64,000 nt of DNA from Jiangella gansuensis DSM 44835 (GTDB lineage: Bacteria; Actinomycetota; Actinomycetes; Jiangellales; Jiangellaceae). The stretch is taken from NCBI RefSeq assembly GCF_000515395.1, contig NZ_KI911782.1, positions 659,090 to 723,089 on the forward strand. The letters are read 5' to 3'. The first letter of the stretch is position 1. Each line of letters opens with the position of its first letter. Position numbers and translations under genes: made by a program. Shown here one piece after another: positions 9,877 to 18,298 of the stretch. The notes under the pieces were generated by a model. The model saw only the letters and a list, made by a program, of their open reading frames with translations. It was not told where the DNA came from and did no database searches.

Positions 9877-11951
9877 GTGGTGGCCTTCCGCCGCTGCTTG
9901 CGTTCGATCAGTACCCGTTGCAGATCGGTCAGCGGTTGGCCGTCGTCGGTGCTGTGTACCCGCTGCCAGGTGCCGTCGGACAGCAGGCGCCAGGACGCCG
10001 TGCCGGGATCGAAGGCGAGGTCGAACAGCCCGTCCAGCTCCTGCAGGTGTTCCGGCCGGCGCAGCCGCACCAGCGCCTCGACCCGGCGGTCGAGGTTGCG
10101 GTGCATGAGGTCGGCCGAACCGATCCAGTGCTCGATGTCGCCACCGTTCTCGAACGCGAAGATGCGCGAGTGCTCGAGGAACCGGCCGAGGACGCTGCGG
10201 ACCCGGACGTTCTCGGAGAGGCCGGGCACGCCGGCGCGCAGGCTGCAGATGCCGCGCACCCAGATGTCGACCGGCACGCCGGCCGTGGACGCGTCGTACA
10301 GCGCGTCGATGATGGTCTCGTCGACGAGACTGTTGAGCTTGAACCGGATCCGCGCGGGCCGGCCGGCCAGGTGGTGCTCGATCTCGCGGTGGATCCGCTC
10401 GACGATGCCGTTGCGCAGGTAGTGCGGCGCCACCAGCAGCCGCTGGTACTGCGACTCCAGCGAGTACCCCGACAACGTGTTGAACAGGTGGTTGAGGTCT
10501 TCGGCCACCTGCTCGTCGGCGGTCAGCAGGCCGAGGTCCTCGTAGAGCCGCGCTGTGCGCGGGTGGTAGTTGCCGGTGCCGATGTGGCTGTACCGGCGGA
10601 TGGTGCCGCCGGCTTCGTCGCGCACCACCAGGCACAGCTTGCAGTGCGTCTTCAGCCCGACCAGGCCGTAGACGACGTGGACACCGGCCTGCTCCAGCTT
10701 GCGCGCCCAGGTGATGTTCGCCTGCTCGTCGAAGCGCGCCTTGATCTCGACGACGGCGAGCACCTGCTTGCCGGCCTCGGCGGCGTCGATGAGGGCGTCG
10801 ACGATGGGGGAGTCGCCGCTGGTGCGGTAGAGCGTCTGCTTGATGCCCAGCACCCGCGGGTCGGCCGCGGCCTGCTCGACGAAGCGCTGCACGCTGGTGG
10901 AGAAGGAATCGTACGGGTGGTGCACCAGCACGTCGGCCTTCGAGATGGCGGCGAACATGTCGGCCGGCGACGCAGACTCGACGTCGCGCAGGTCGCGGTG
11001 CGTGGCCGGCAGGAACGGCCGGTACCGCAACTCGGCCCGGTCGAGGTCGGCGATGGCGTGCAGCCCGGTGAGGTCGAGCGGGCCGGGCAGCGCGAACGTC
11101 TCGCCGTCGTTGACCCCCAGTTCGCGCTGCAGCAGGTGGAGCACATGCGGGTCGACCGTCTCGTCGATCTCCAACCGGACCGCCGGGCCGAAGCGGCGCC
11201 GCATCAACTCCCGCTCCATGGCGGTGAGCAGGTTCTCGGCGTCGTCCTCCTCGACCTCGACGTCCTCGTTGCGAGTGACCCGGAACGTGTGGTGCTGCAG
11301 CACCTCCATGCCGGGGAACAGCTGGGACAGGTGCGCGGCGATGACGTCCTCGAGCGGCACGAAGCGCTGCTCGGCCACCGGCAGGAAGCGCGGGAAGTTG
11401 GGCGGCACCTTGACCCGGGCGAAGTGCTCGGTGTCGTTGCGCGGGTTGCGCACCACGACGGCGAGGTTCAGCGACAGCCCGGAGATGTACGGGAACGGGT
11501 GCGCCGGGTCGACCGCCAGCGGCGTCAGCACGGGGAAGATCCGCTCGCTGAACAGCCGGCGCAGCCGCACGTGCTCGGCGTCGTCGAGATCGTCCCAGCG
11601 GGCGATGTCGATGCCCTCCTTCACCAGCGCCGGCAGCACCTCGCTGCGGAAGCACTGGGTCTGCCGGGCCATCAGCTCACGAGTGCGGTCCAGCGTGCGC
11701 TCCAGCACCTCGCGAGGCATCAGACCGCCCGCGGACGGGAACGCGACACCGGCGGCGATGCGGCGCTTCAGGCCGGCCACCCGGATCATGTAGAACTCAT
11801 CGAGGTTGCTGGAGAAGATCGCCAGGAAGCGGGCGCGTTCGAGCAGCGGGAGATCGGGATCCTCGGCCAGCTCCAGCACCCTGGTGTTGAAGGCGAGCCA
11901 GGACAGTTCCCGGTCGAGGTACCGCTCCTCCGGTGTGATCGGCTCGGCCAT
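9873..11951 (-). CDS. ppk: Polyphosphate kinase 1
   Basis: This enzyme reversibly makes long-chain polyphosphate from ATP. It has 692 residues, the usual length. All four PPK1 regions are present: the N-terminal [19 protein letters not shown], the head domain, and the catalytic C1/C2 domains with the segment [20 protein letters not shown], whose first His (about residue 455) is the predicted phosphorylated histidine. ATG 11951 gives the standard [18 protein letters not shown] start. It is the first gene of a three-gene unit with the CHAD and Nudix genes (4-nt overlaps). A single PHO-like unit, GTTAACCCGAA on the minus strand at 11970-11980, hints at PhoP control but is weak on its own. Confidence 0.97.
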   Translation of the reverse strand: MAEPITPEERYLDRELSWLAFNTRVLELAEDPDLPLLERARFLAIFSSNLDEFYMIRVAGLKRRIAAGVAFPSAGGLMPREVLERTLDRTRELMARQTQCFRSEVLPALVKEGIDIARWDDLDDAEHVRLRRLFSERIFPVLTPLAVDPAHPFPYISGLSLNLAVVVRNPRNDTEHFARVKVPPNFPRFLPVAEQRFVPLEDVIAAHLSQLFPGMEVLQHHTFRVTRNEDVEVEEDDAENLLTAMERELMRRRFGPAVRLEIDETVDPHVLHLLQRELGVNDGETFALPGPLDLTGLHAIADLDRAELRYRPFLPATHRDLRDVESASPADMFAAISKADVLVHHPYDSFSTSVQRFVEQAAADPRVLGIKQTLYRTSGDSPIVDALIDAAEAGKQVLAVVEIKARFDEQANITWARKLEQAGVHVVYGLVGLKTHCKLCLVVRDEAGGTIRRYSHIGTGNYHPRTARLYEDLGLLTADEQVAEDLNHLFNTLSGYSLESQYQRLLVAPHYLRNGIVERIHREIEHHLAGRPARIRFKLNSLVDETIIDALYDASTAGVPVDIWVRGICSLRAGVPGLSENVRVRSVLGRFLEHSRIFAFENGGDIEHWIGSADLMHRNLDRRVEALVRLRRPEHLQELDGLFDLAFDPGTASWRLLSDGTWQRVHSTDDGQPLTDLQRVLIERKQRRKATT

Positions 11952-12011
11952 GAGACAAATGCTGACACGTTCGGGTTAACGGACGGTAGCTAGGCCCGTG
12001 ACCGATTCGGC

Positions 12012-12401
12012 CTATCGCCCGGTGACGACCGGCTCGCCGTAACGCAGAAGGGTCTGATCGAGCGTGACCAGACGCATGTTCTCGGCTCGAGCCTGGGCCA
12101 CCAGCAGGCGATCGAACGGGTCGCTGTGTATCGGCTCGAGGGTCGCCACGTCCAGCACATGCGGCCCACGGACGTCGAGTTCGCTATAACCGGCCTCGAT
12201 GGCGCCGTAGCGGAGCCGGCTCGCGTCCACGTCGAAGTCCGCCCGCCCGAGAGCTGTCTTGATGACGATTTCCCAGATCGAGACGACGCTGAACGCCAGC
12301 TCGTTCTCCTCATCGGTCAGAACCTCCCGCAGCCGCGACGACATGCGCGCGTCGTCGCGCGCCGCCCACAGGAGTATGTGCGTGTCCAGGAGGTATCTCA
12401 T
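12012..12401 (-). CDS. PIN-domain ribonuclease toxin (VapC-type)
   Basis: A 129-residue PIN-domain protein. Acidic residues in the expected positions are Asp6 (MRYLLDTH), Glu44 (SIWEI), Asp94/Asp97 (SDPFDRLL) and Asp115 (TLDQT), which would hold the Mg or Mn ions for RNA cleavage. The ATG overlaps the antitoxin stop by 4 nt, as is usual for toxin-antitoxin pairs. The closest type is the VapC group of about 130 residues beginning with LLDTHxxLWA. The RNA target is not predictable from sequence. Confidence 0.9.
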   Translation of the reverse strand: MRYLLDTHILLWAARDDARMSSRLREVLTDEENELAFSVVSIWEIVIKTALGRADFDVDASRLRYGAIEAGYSELDVRGPHVLDVATLEPIHSDPFDRLLVAQARAENMRLVTLDQTLLRYGEPVVTGR

Positions 12402-12625
12402 GTCTCCGAGCCGGTGAAGCCAGCCTCGATCTGCTCGGCGAACATGTCGTCGAAGTCGTCCGGCACCGGCGGGACCGACCGCAGGAATCCCAGTCTCCGA
12501 TTCTGTGGCGGCTCCGTGATCGGGATGACGCGAGCGACCGGCTTGCCGGCCTTGGCGATGATGAACTCCTCGTGCACGAGCCGCGAGAGGTGTGTCTTGG
12601 CGTCGTGGATGTTGACCGTCTTCAT
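12398..12625 (-). CDS. Antitoxin, Phd/YefM-like
   Basis: A 75-residue protein. The N-terminal part, MKTVNIHDAKTHLSRLV followed by GKPVARVIPI, is the standard Phd/YefM DNA-binding fold paired with VapC-type toxins. The C-terminal part (PPVPDDFDDMF) is the acidic toxin-neutralising tail. It lies directly upstream of, and overlaps, the PIN toxin. A palindrome 22 nt upstream is the likely autoregulatory operator. Confidence 0.9.
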   Translation of the reverse strand: MKTVNIHDAKTHLSRLVHEEFIIAKAGKPVARVIPITEPPQNRRLGFLRSVPPVPDDFDDMFAEQIEAGFTGSET

Positions 12626-12646
12626 GAGGCCTCCCCTCGCTGAGCC

Positions 12647-12664
12647 GAACTAACTACTTAGTTC
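12647..12664. promoter_or_regulatory. Palindromic operator of the toxin-antitoxin operon
   Basis: A perfect inverted repeat, GAACTAA-ctac-TTAGTTC, lies 22 nt upstream of the antitoxin start, in a locally AT-rich patch unlike the surrounding GC-rich DNA. Phd-type antitoxins bind such palindromes in their own promoter (family knowledge). Binding by this protein is inferred. Confidence 0.65.
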
Positions 12665-12693
12665 ACTCTAGCACCGCCGCTCCACCCCATACT

Positions 12694-12771
12694 CCCGTTG
12701 ATCTTGGAGAAAGGGCGGAATCAACCGGACGAATCGGGCCGCGATTCCTCCATTACTCCAAGATCAACGGG
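12694..12771. repeat. Family A palindromic intergenic element, copy 1
   Basis: A 78-bp element bounded by perfect 16-bp inverted arms (CCCGTTGATCTTGGAG and its complement). The interior holds a second pairing (GGAATC at 12717-12722 with GATTCC at 12743-12748), so the unit can fold as a long interrupted hairpin. Copies 2 and 3 lie at 19505 and 45845. Confidence 0.85.
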
Positions 12772-12782
12772 GAGGGCCCGCG

Positions 12783-13700
12783 TCAGCCGCGGCGGTAGGC
12801 GACGTCGACGGCGTGACGGCCGAAGCCCAGCTTCTCGTAGAGCCGGACCGCCGCGGCGTTGTCGCCCTCGACGTAGAGCGTGACGGTGCGCACCGCGGCG
12901 GTCTCGGCGAGGTACCGCAGGCCGGCGACGGTGAGCACGGCCCCCAGCCCCCGCCCGTGCGCAGCCGGCGAGACACCGAGGACGTACACCTCGCCGATCG
13001 GCTCGTCGGTGCCGGCAGCGGCGGGGTTGGGGTCGTGCGGATGCACCTTCGTCCAGTGGAAACCCAGCAGCTCACCGGCGTCGTCCACGGCCAGCAGGAA
13101 ACCCGCCGGGTCGAAGCCGGGTTCCGCCTCGGCAGCTCGGATGTCGTCGAGCGTCTGCCCGCCCTGCTCCGGATGCCAGCTGAACGCGGCGTTGTTCACC
13201 GCGAGCCAGGCTGCCTCGTCCTGGCCGGGAACGAACGACCGCAGCCGGACGCCGCCGGGCAGCGGCGGGTCGGGCAGCGGCTCCGTGCCGGGCCCGACGC
13301 CGCGGCGCAGTTGCAGCAGCTCGCGGGCACGGTCCAGGCCATGCCGGCTGGCCAGCGCGGCCGCGGCCGGGTGGTCGCCGTGCGACCACACCCACAGCTC
13401 GCCCGGCACCGCCGCCAGCAGGTCGGCCAGCAGCCGGCCGCCGATGCCCTGCCGGCGCCGCGCTGGGTCGACGACGAGCTCGGCCGCCAGCCGGTCGCCC
13501 TGCCGGGCCGCGTAGGCCGCGCCGGCGAGCGAGCCGTCCACCGTCGCCGTCAGCGCCACCGTCGTCGTGCCGCCGGGCGCCGCCGGCCACAGGTCGTCGG
13601 AGAACGGCGCTGCGCCGTCGGCGGCCCGGGCCCGATCGGCCAGAGCGGTGAGCTCGGGCAGAACCGCGACGTCGAATGAAGTGGACCGGTCGACCCGCAC
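12783..13700 (-). CDS. mshD: Mycothiol synthase MshD
   Basis: The last enzyme of mycothiol synthesis: it transfers acetyl from acetyl-CoA to Cys-GlcN-Ins. It has two tandem GNAT acetyltransferase domains. The N-terminal one (about residues 40-140) has the acetyl-CoA loop VVDPARRRQGIGGRLL. The C-terminal one has VSPAAHGRGLGAVLTV plus NAAAVRLYEKLGF. It also has the MshD-typical FSWHPEQGG and GFHWTKVH. At 305 residues from GTG 13700 the length is normal. A CTG at 13709 that overlaps the stop of the upstream gene is an alternative start. Its neighbourhood next to glnR matches mycobacteria. Confidence 0.93.
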   Translation of the reverse strand: MRVDRSTSFDVAVLPELTALADRARAADGAAPFSDDLWPAAPGGTTTVALTATVDGSLAGAAYAARQGDRLAAELVVDPARRRQGIGGRLLADLLAAVPGELWVWSHGDHPAAAALASRHGLDRARELLQLRRGVGPGTEPLPDPPLPGGVRLRSFVPGQDEAAWLAVNNAAFSWHPEQGGQTLDDIRAAEAEPGFDPAGFLLAVDDAGELLGFHWTKVHPHDPNPAAAGTDEPIGEVYVLGVSPAAHGRGLGAVLTVAGLRYLAETAAVRTVTLYVEGDNAAAVRLYEKLGFGRHAVDVAYRRG

Positions 13701-13705
13701 CGTGT

Positions 13706-14071
13706 TCAGCCCTCGGCCGGCGGCGCCTGCGCGGCTCGCCGCACCGGTGCCACCGTGGCCACCGGTTCCTTCGTCAGGAAGTCCAGGATCAGGGTGTTGA
13801 CCAGTTCCGGCTTCTCCTGCGTCAGGAAGTGCGAGGTGCCCGGGACGACCGCCAGCTCCGCGTTCGGCATCGCGATGTACATCTCGTCGGCGGTGTGCCC
13901 GTGTGCGCGCAGATCCGGCGTGTAGACGCGGACCCGTTCGGCCAGCGCGCCGACGTTCGGCTCGAACCACCGGGCGTCGACCATGCCGCCGTGCAGCAGT
14001 ACGAACGGGTCACCCGAGCCGTGGACGTCGTACCAGATCCGGGTCGGCCCTACCTGCACGTGATCAGCCAT
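13706..14071 (-). pseudogene. Alpha/beta hydrolase with internal in-frame deletion
   Basis: This 121-residue frame has a normal hydrolase N-terminus (WYDVHGSGDPFVLLHGG with the oxyanion HG, then YTPDLRAHGHT). It joins directly to a normal hydrolase C-terminus (MPNAELAVVPGTSHFLTQEKPELVNTLILDFL, including the catalytic-His region TSHF). The central 130-150 residues that should carry the GxSxG nucleophile elbow, cap and catalytic Asp are missing. The frame is kept and no stop is present. The likely explanation is an ancestral internal deletion; the product should be catalytically dead. It could still be expressed as a small folded remnant. It lies upstream of mshD and the stop nearly abuts the mshD start. 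Confidence 0.75.
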
Positions 14072-14145
14072 GTGGCCACGCCCCTTCGCCGCGTCCCTTC
14101 GAGACGACCCTAACCGCAGCGGGTGGCGTCGAGGCGGCTTCGCGG

Positions 14146-14919
14146 TCAGTCGGCCATGAAAGCGGCGCGCACCCGCTCGGCGGTGTCGTCGTCGGCGCCC
14201 TCCGGCTCAGGCAGCGCGACGTTGGCCGCCGACCGCGGGGACCGGCCCTGTTGCGGCGGGACGAAGCGGTAGCCGACGTTGCGGACGGTGCCGATCAGCG
14301 CGTCGTGGTCGGCGCCGAGCTTCGCCCGCAGACGCCGCACATGGACGTCGACCGTTCGGGTACCACCGAAGTAGTCGTAGCCCCACACCTCTTGAAGGAG
14401 CTGAGCGCGGGTGAAAACGCGGCCGGGATGCTGAGCCAGGAACTTGAGGAGCTCGAACTCCTTGTACGTCAGGTCGAGTGTGCGCCGGGCCACCTTGGCG
14501 GTGTAGGTGGCCTCGTCGATGACGAGGTCGCCGGAGCGGATCTCGTCCGGTGCGTCGTCGCCGACGGCGGCCAGGCGGCCTTGAGCGAGCCGCAGCCGCG
14601 CCTCCACCTCGGCCGGACCGGCGGAGTCGAGCAGGACGTCGTCGATGCCCCACTCGGCCGTGACGGCGGCCAGTCCGCCCTCGGTGACGATGGCCATCAG
14701 CGGTACATCGATGCCGGTGGTGCGGATGAGCCGAGTCAGGCCACGAGCCTGCGAGAGGTCGCGGCGAGCATCGACGGCGACGATGTCGCCGGTGGGCGCG
14801 TCCACGAGCGCGGAGGCCTCGGCCGGCAGCACCCGGACGTCGTGCAGGAGGAAACCCAAGGCAGGCAGGACCTCTGCGGACGGCTGCAGAGAGTTGGTCA
14901 GCAAGACGATGGTTGCCAT
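14146..14919 (-). CDS. glnR: Nitrogen-response regulator GlnR
   Basis: An OmpR-type transcription factor of 257 residues that controls nitrogen assimilation in actinobacteria. The N-terminal atypical receiver domain keeps the family-specific [17 protein letters not shown] and [20 protein letters not shown]. Asp50 (VAVDARRDL) is the residue GlnR uses for dimerisation rather than phosphorylation (family knowledge). The C-terminal winged helix (about 135-235) contains [18 protein letters not shown] and [20 protein letters not shown] 14919 is chosen because GGGAGGT lies 7 nt upstream. No cognate histidine kinase is adjacent, as expected for this orphan regulator. Confidence 0.95.
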   Translation of the reverse strand: MATIVLLTNSLQPSAEVLPALGFLLHDVRVLPAEASALVDAPTGDIVAVDARRDLSQARGLTRLIRTTGIDVPLMAIVTEGGLAAVTAEWGIDDVLLDSAGPAEVEARLRLAQGRLAAVGDDAPDEIRSGDLVIDEATYTAKVARRTLDLTYKEFELLKFLAQHPGRVFTRAQLLQEVWGYDYFGGTRTVDVHVRRLRAKLGADHDALIGTVRNVGYRFVPPQQGRSPRSAANVALPEPEGADDDTAERVRAAFMAD

Positions 14920-15011
14920 GGTGCGACCTCCCGGCCTGATGAGTCCCATCGAACGCACAAGGGACCTGTCGGCGTCGTCGCCCAGGTCCCTCGTGGGGAA
15001 GAATAGCGGAC

Positions 15012-15878
15012 ATGTTGGGCCGTTTCCTCCGTCGCACTCCTGACGACGCCCCTCCCGGGGCCGGTGACGCGCGCCCGGCGGCGGTCCGGAGGCTGCTGGC
15101 GGCCGACGGAACGCTGCTGTACGCGCACCATTTCCGCCGCCGCGACGACGCCGCCGACGGCGGCGGACGTGGTGGTGGCGACGGTGGTGGCGACGATTTC
15201 GCCGTCGTCGTCGCCCACGGGTTCACCCAGAGCTCGCGCAGCCCGCAGATGAAGCGCATCGCCGGGTGGCTGAGCCAGCACGCCGGGGTGGTCCTGCTCG
15301 ACCTGCGCGGCCACGGCCGTTCCCGCGGCCACTCCACGCTGGGCTGGCGCGAGGTCCTCGACATGGACGCCGCTGTCGGCTGGGCGCGCGCGTTGGGCTA
15401 CCGGCGGGTCGCCACGCTCGGGTTCTCGCTGGGTTCAGCGGTCGCCATCCGGCACGCGGCCCTGCACCGCGGCGTCGACGCCGTCGCAGCGGTCAGCGTT
15501 CCGGGCGAGTGGCACTATCGCGGCACCGCGGCCATGCGCACGCTGCACCGGCTCATCCTGACCAGGCCCGGACGGGGCGTGCTGCGGCTGGCCCGGCGCA
15601 CCCGGGTCTCGCCGGCCGGCTGGTCCACGCCCGACCCCATCGACGCGCGGGCCGCGGCCGCTGAGGTCGACGTCCCGCTGCTGGTGGTGCACGGCGACCG
15701 CGACGACTACTTCCCCCTGCACCACGCCTGGCAGGTCCACATGGCCGCCGCCCGGGGTGACCTCTGGCTGGAGCGCGGGTTCGGCCACGCCGAGGCCGGC
15801 GCCACCGAGTCGCTGGTGTCGCGCATCGGCGGCTGGCTGGACCAGCAGACCCGGCGGGTCGCCGCGGTCGAGGTGTGA
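15012..15878 (+). CDS. Alpha/beta hydrolase
   Basis: A 288-residue soluble alpha/beta hydrolase. The triad is visible: nucleophile Ser in GFSLGS, Asp in [11 protein letters not shown], and His in GFGHAE. The oxyanion motif is HGFTQSS. A Gly/Asp-rich low-complexity insert ([14 protein letters not shown]) sits near residue 55 before the first core strand. It is divergent from glnR and overlaps the downstream MoaD-like start by 4 nt. The substrate is unknown; an esterase or acyl-transfer role is possible. Confidence 0.85.
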   Translation: MLGRFLRRTPDDAPPGAGDARPAAVRRLLAADGTLLYAHHFRRRDDAADGGGRGGGDGGGDDFAVVVAHGFTQSSRSPQMKRIAGWLSQHAGVVLLDLRGHGRSRGHSTLGWREVLDMDAAVGWARALGYRRVATLGFSLGSAVAIRHAALHRGVDAVAAVSVPGEWHYRGTAAMRTLHRLILTRPGRGVLRLARRTRVSPAGWSTPDPIDARAAAAEVDVPLLVVHGDRDDYFPLHHAWQVHMAAARGDLWLERGFGHAEAGATESLVSRIGGWLDQQTRRVAAVEV

Positions 15879-16180
15879 GGCGGCCGGTGGCACAGGTGCG
15901 GTTGCGCTACTGGGCGGCGTTGCGGGCAGCGGCCGGCACGTCGTCACAGGTGGTGGAGGCGGAGACGCTCGCGCAGGCGTTGGGTGCGGCGCGCGCGGCG
16001 CACGCCGGCAGCCCGCGGTTCGCCGCCGTCCTGGACATCTGCTCCGTGGTGGTCGACGGCACCCCGGCGGGCGCCCGCGACCACGCCGGCATCGCACTGC
16101 GGGACGGTTCGGTGGTCGAGTTGCTCCCACCGTTCGCGGGCGGGAGCGGCGGAGCGGTCAGCCGGCCCTCGACGCGGTGA
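15875..16180 (+). CDS. MoaD/ThiS-family sulfur-carrier-like protein
   Basis: A 101-residue ubiquitin-fold protein (VRLRYWAALRAAAG ... SVVVDGTPA ... LRDGSVVELLPPFAGG). In MoaD and ThiS the chain ends with Gly-Gly, which is activated for sulfur transfer. Here the GG of LLPPFAGG is followed by an 11-residue tail, SGGAVSRPSTR, so it would need trimming, or the protein is a non-canonical carrier. GTG 15875 overlaps the upstream hydrolase stop (GTGA). GTG 15887 is an alternative start. It lies upstream of sulfur-handling genes, but no molybdopterin gene is nearby. Confidence 0.8.
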   Translation: MRRPVAQVRLRYWAALRAAAGTSSQVVEAETLAQALGAARAAHAGSPRFAAVLDICSVVVDGTPAGARDHAGIALRDGSVVELLPPFAGGSGGAVSRPSTR

Positions 16181-16264
16181 CCGTGATCGGGGAGGTCCGC
16201 GACTGTTGTCGAGTTGTTGTCATTTCGGCCCAGGTGTGCCGCGCGCGTCTGGAAGCATTCAGAT

Positions 16265-17125
16265 GTGCCCTCCCTCCAAGCCTCGCTGGCCGTCGCTGCC
16301 CTATCGGGCGTGCTGGCCCTCGCGTCGGCGTCCGGGAGCACTCTGCTGGCCGGCGGCGTCGCGCTCGTCGTCCTGATCTTCACGCTGGGCGCGGTGTCCG
16401 CGGCCCGGGTCCCGGCGGCCCGGTGGTCCGCCGCGGTGGCCGTCGCTGCCGCCGGTGGCGCGCTGGCATGGACGTGGGCCGATGAGACCTCGGACCTGAC
16501 GCCCATCGCCGCGCTGCTGGCGCCGACCCTGCTGGTCTCGATCGTGGTCCAGCTGTTGCGCCAGGACGGACGTGCCCGTCTCACCGCGTCGCTGGCGTAC
16601 TCCGTCACCGCCTGCGTGCTCGCTGTCCTTCCCGTGTGCTGGCTGGCCCTGCACGCCTCGCCCGACGGCCACTACGCCGTCGCGCTGGCGCTGCTCGGCG
16701 TCGGCGCGGTCGGCCTGACCGAAGTGGTGCCCATCTCACGGGCGGTGCGCCGGCTCATCGGCGTGCTGGTCGCGGCGGTCGGAACCGGGGTGCTGGTGTT
16801 GACCACCGGCTGGGTGTCCGAGGCCGTCCCGGCGGTCAGTGCCGTCGTCGTGGCCACGTTCGCCGGGCTGATGGCGGCGGTCTCGTTCGCGGCGGTGGAC
16901 CGGCTGGCCGAGGAGTTCAGGCCGCAGCCGGTCCCGGTGTCGGTGAGCGTGGGCGAACCAGCCGGCGCGGACGACGGCTCGTCCGATCCCGGTGACGGCG
17001 TCGCCGCGGACCCGGGCGCCGCGCTGCCGCGTGGAGCCGCCGCGTTCCTCCCGCTGCGGGTCAGCCTCCCGTTCGTCGCCGCCGCCCCGGCCGCGTACGT
17101 GCTGGGCCGCATCTTCGTCGGCTGA
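16265..17125 (+). CDS. Multi-pass membrane protein, unknown function
   Basis: A protein of 286 residues with about seven hydrophobic helices in the first 215 residues and one near the C-terminus (AAAPAAYVLGRIFVG), separated by an acidic Asp/Gly-rich cytoplasmic or extracellular loop. The frame is open from TTG 16214, but the first 17 codons are Arg-rich and unlike a membrane N-terminus, so GTG 16265 (VPSLQASLAVAALSG) is chosen. I recognise no motif. It lies in the same place as small membrane proteins found near glnR in other actinobacteria, but no function follows from that. Confidence 0.75.
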   Translation: MPSLQASLAVAALSGVLALASASGSTLLAGGVALVVLIFTLGAVSAARVPAARWSAAVAVAAAGGALAWTWADETSDLTPIAALLAPTLLVSIVVQLLRQDGRARLTASLAYSVTACVLAVLPVCWLALHASPDGHYAVALALLGVGAVGLTEVVPISRAVRRLIGVLVAAVGTGVLVLTTGWVSEAVPAVSAVVVATFAGLMAAVSFAAVDRLAEEFRPQPVPVSVSVGEPAGADDGSSDPGDGVAADPGAALPRGAAAFLPLRVSLPFVAAAPAAYVLGRIFVG

Positions 17126-17167
17126 CTCACCTGCCGTCACCGGGAATCGGGCGCGCCGGGCGAGGCG

Positions 17168-17593
17168 TTGTCACCGGATGTGACAGGAGTGTTGATCGTC
17201 GTCGGCGTGCTGGCCGCGGCCTCGGTGTTCGGGCTGTGGTGGCGGCGTCGCGACGGACGCGTGGTGGAGGCGACGGTGAACGAGCAGCGACTCGGGCCGA
17301 CGGAGCTCGGGACCGACCTGGGCTCGCGGGCAACGCTGGTGCAGTTCTCCACGGCGTTCTGCCAGCCGTGCCGGGCGGCGCGGGCCACCCTGTCCCACGT
17401 CGCGCGCGAGACCGACGGCGTCGTCCACGTCGAGATCGACGCCGAGCACCATCTCGACCTCGTCCGCCGGCTCGACATCCTGCGCACCCCGACCACGCTG
17501 GTGCTCGATTCCAGCGGCCGGGTGGTCCGGCGGGCCAGCGGCGCACCGCGACTGGCGGAGGTGCGGGCGGCGTTGCCGGCGCTGCCGGCCTGA
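17168..17593 (+). CDS. Membrane-anchored thioredoxin-like protein
   Basis: A 141-residue protein: an N-terminal transmembrane helix (about residues 6-25, ending WWRRRDG) followed by a thioredoxin fold with redox motif CQPC in VQFSTAFCQPCRAAR and the cis-Pro segment ILRTPTTLVLD. The mycobacterial counterpart next to glnR is ThiX. The WRRR stop-transfer predicts a cytoplasmic thioredoxin domain. The start is TTG 17168; GTGs at 17180 and 17189 are alternatives. It likely works with the downstream rhodanese set on thiol or sulfur chemistry (inferred). Confidence 0.87.
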   Translation: MSPDVTGVLIVVGVLAAASVFGLWWRRRDGRVVEATVNEQRLGPTELGTDLGSRATLVQFSTAFCQPCRAARATLSHVARETDGVVHVEIDAEHHLDLVRRLDILRTPTTLVLDSSGRVVRRASGAPRLAEVRAALPALPA

Positions 17594-17687
17594 GATTTCC
17601 GGCCATTTGGTCGCAGCGTGAGACGGACTGTCTCACGATCTGATCTGCACGGTGACGGCGGTGCAGCTTGCCCCTACTCTCGTGCCT

Positions 17688-17765
17688 ATGTTCCGCACCG
17701 AGCTCTGGAAGCGCCGCGCCATCGACTTCGGTCGCGCCGCGTCCATGCTCTGTCGCATCTCCTGA
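17688..17765 (+). CDS. Leader peptide of the sulfur operon (25 aa)
   Basis: A short frame of 25 codons ending TGA at 17763-17765. The product core is RRAIDFGRAASMLCRIS. It matches the pattern I know from actinobacterial putative leader peptides (basic N-terminus, RRxxDxxR, then Cys-Arg close to the stop), which precede sulfur genes and are thought to sense cysteine. A TACTCT box ends 7 nt before the ATG, so it would be leaderless. The DUF4395-rhodanese-DUF1416 operon begins 89 nt after the stop, with an SD-pairing hairpin in between. Ribosome slowing at the single Cys codon would be the regulatory event (inference). Confidence 0.7.
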   Translation: MFRTELWKRRAIDFGRAASMLCRIS

Positions 17766-17813
17766 CAGGGAACGGCCGCGCCGTATTCGCCGGCGCTGAT
17801 CACCCCTTCCGTT

Positions 17814-17848
17814 CCTGACGCACGTCTCACGTTCCGTCCCACGTCAGG
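17814..17848 (+). promoter_or_regulatory. Hairpin that can mask the DUF4395 ribosome site
   Basis: CCTGACG (17814-17820) pairs perfectly with CGTCAGG (17842-17848). The second arm overlaps the Shine-Dalgarno AGGAGG (17846-17851) of the gene starting at 17855. A further CCTGAC at the leader-peptide stop (17761-17766) could compete for the same arm, which would give a switch controlled by leader translation. The pairing is seen directly; the switching is inferred. Confidence 0.5.
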
Positions 17849-17854
17849 AGGACC

Positions 17855-18298
17855 ATGCCGAGCAGAATCGACCCACGCGGCCAGCGCTTCGCGGCCGCTG
17901 TCACCACGCTCGTCCTCGCGATCGTCCTGGTGACCGGCAGCGGCTGGCTGCTGGCCGCCCAGGGAGTCGTGTTCGCGGCCGGCGCGTTCGCCGGGCCGGC
18001 CCGCTCGCCGTACGGGCTGCTCTTCGCGCGCCTGGTCCGACCGCGGCTCGGACCGCCGGTCGAACTCGAGGACGCCGCACCGCCGCGATTCGCCCAGGCC
18101 GTGGGCCTGGCGTTCGCCGTCGTCGGGGTCGTCGGGTTCGCCTCCGGGCTGACCGTGCTCGGCTACGTCGCTGCCGGGGCCGCCCTTGCGGCGGCGTTCC
18201 TGAACGCTGCCTTCGGCTTCTGCCTGGGCTGTGAGCTGTACCTCGCCTACCGGCGTCTGTCCCCATCCCAACCCAACCCCACGGAGGTCGCGCCATGA
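17855..18298 (+). CDS. DUF4395 membrane protein
   Basis: A 147-residue membrane protein with about four helices and a short cysteine pair, FCLGCELY, near the end. DUF4395 proteins are commonly encoded beside thioredoxin and rhodanese genes, which suggests transport or membrane handling of a sulfur compound (family context, not proven). ATG 17855 follows AGGAGG at 4-nt spacing. The stop overlaps the rhodanese start (ATGA), so the two are likely translated together. Confidence 0.85.
   Translation: MPSRIDPRGQRFAAAVTTLVLAIVLVTGSGWLLAAQGVVFAAGAFAGPARSPYGLLFARLVRPRLGPPVELEDAAPPRFAQAVGLAFAVVGVVGFASGLTVLGYVAAGAALAAAFLNAAFGFCLGCELYLAYRRLSPSQPNPTEVAP

Noticed and set aside
9877-11655. Upstream extension of the CYTH-CHAD frame inside ppk
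   Set aside because: The extension lies in a second frame of ppk and has Arg/Ala-rich shadow composition; the CYTH domain starts right after GTG 9876.
12694-12771. Family A elements as simple terminators
   Set aside because: Arms are too far apart, length is constant across copies and copy 1 lies between a toxin-antitoxin promoter and the end of mshD; a repeat family explains them better.
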